This document shows, piece after piece, positions 5,787 through 5,837 of a stretch of 5,837 nt of DNA. The stretch is from JBFFXF01 sp041569895 (GTDB lineage Bacteria > Planctomycetota > UBA8108 > JACQVS01). The position numbers and the translations under genes were made by a program. Below the pieces are notes generated by a model. That model did not search any database. It saw only the letters and a program-made list of their open reading frames with translations, and was not told where the DNA came from. Numbering within the stretch: the stretch's first letter is position 1; every line of letters starts with the position of its first letter. The DNA is taken from positions 1-5,837 of the forward strand of contig JBFFXF010000371.1 in assembly GCA_041569895.1 (NCBI GenBank), read 5' to 3'.

Positions 5787-5837
5787 CGGGTCTTCTGCGC
5801 GGCGGGGGGCGGCGGCGTCGGCGAGTCGAGTGTAACC

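Noticed and set aside
5529..5837. An open frame from a GTG overlapping the VIT-VWA stop to the window end, encoding Ile-Pro-Thr-Pro, Asp-Ser and Tyr-Pro repeats.
   Set aside because: Another + strand frame is also open through this region because the period-6 repeats lack stop triplets, so openness is not evidence. There is no well-spaced Shine-Dalgarno and no coherent protein pattern.

Overview
The window is GC-rich DNA, close to 70% G+C by eye, with strong G/C preference at third codon positions. All convincing genes lie on the + strand. The gene content is an IPTL-type sorting signal, a short exosortase, a thioredoxin-like gene with an in-frame TGA, and a VIT/VWA protein. This suggests a Gram-negative (two-membrane) bacterium with a high-GC genome, such as an Acidobacteriota or Planctomycetota-like lineage or another deep-branching environmental group. 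The taxon is inference and cannot be fixed from the sequence alone.

Positions 1-1943 form an exosortase neighbourhood. A surface protein, cut off at the window start, ends in a VPALSEIG + transmembrane + basic tail (1-648). A terminator-like hairpin follows (662-698). Then come a four-helix membrane protein carrying a C-terminal SEC-C zinc motif (784-1401) and a short exosortase of the XrtH type with Cys86, Arg127 and His146 (1398-1943). These last two overlap by ATGA. The simplest reading is that the exosortase recognises the sorting signal on the upstream protein and on others encoded elsewhere, and that the membrane protein is its accessory partner.

Positions 1944-2161 are a spacer with a GC hairpin, a perfect 12-bp palindrome and a strong Shine-Dalgarno. 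Positions 2162-5532 are a second two-gene unit. Its first gene encodes an exported thioredoxin-like protein whose frame is crossed by one TGA at 2396-2398. Coding continues in the same frame on both sides, and a hairpin resembling a bacterial SECIS element starts 9 nt after the TGA. I interpret it as a probable, apparently undescribed selenoprotein with Sec79; a nonsense mutation or sequencing error is the alternative. The second gene starts with TTG inside the first gene's stop (TTGA) and encodes a secreted VIT + von Willebrand A protein with an intact MIDAS.

Positions 5533-5837 hold no credible gene. They contain a G-tract block, two arrays of degenerate GA(T/C)(T/A)CC hexamers flanking a CGTACC hexamer array, and a small perfect hairpin in the repeats.
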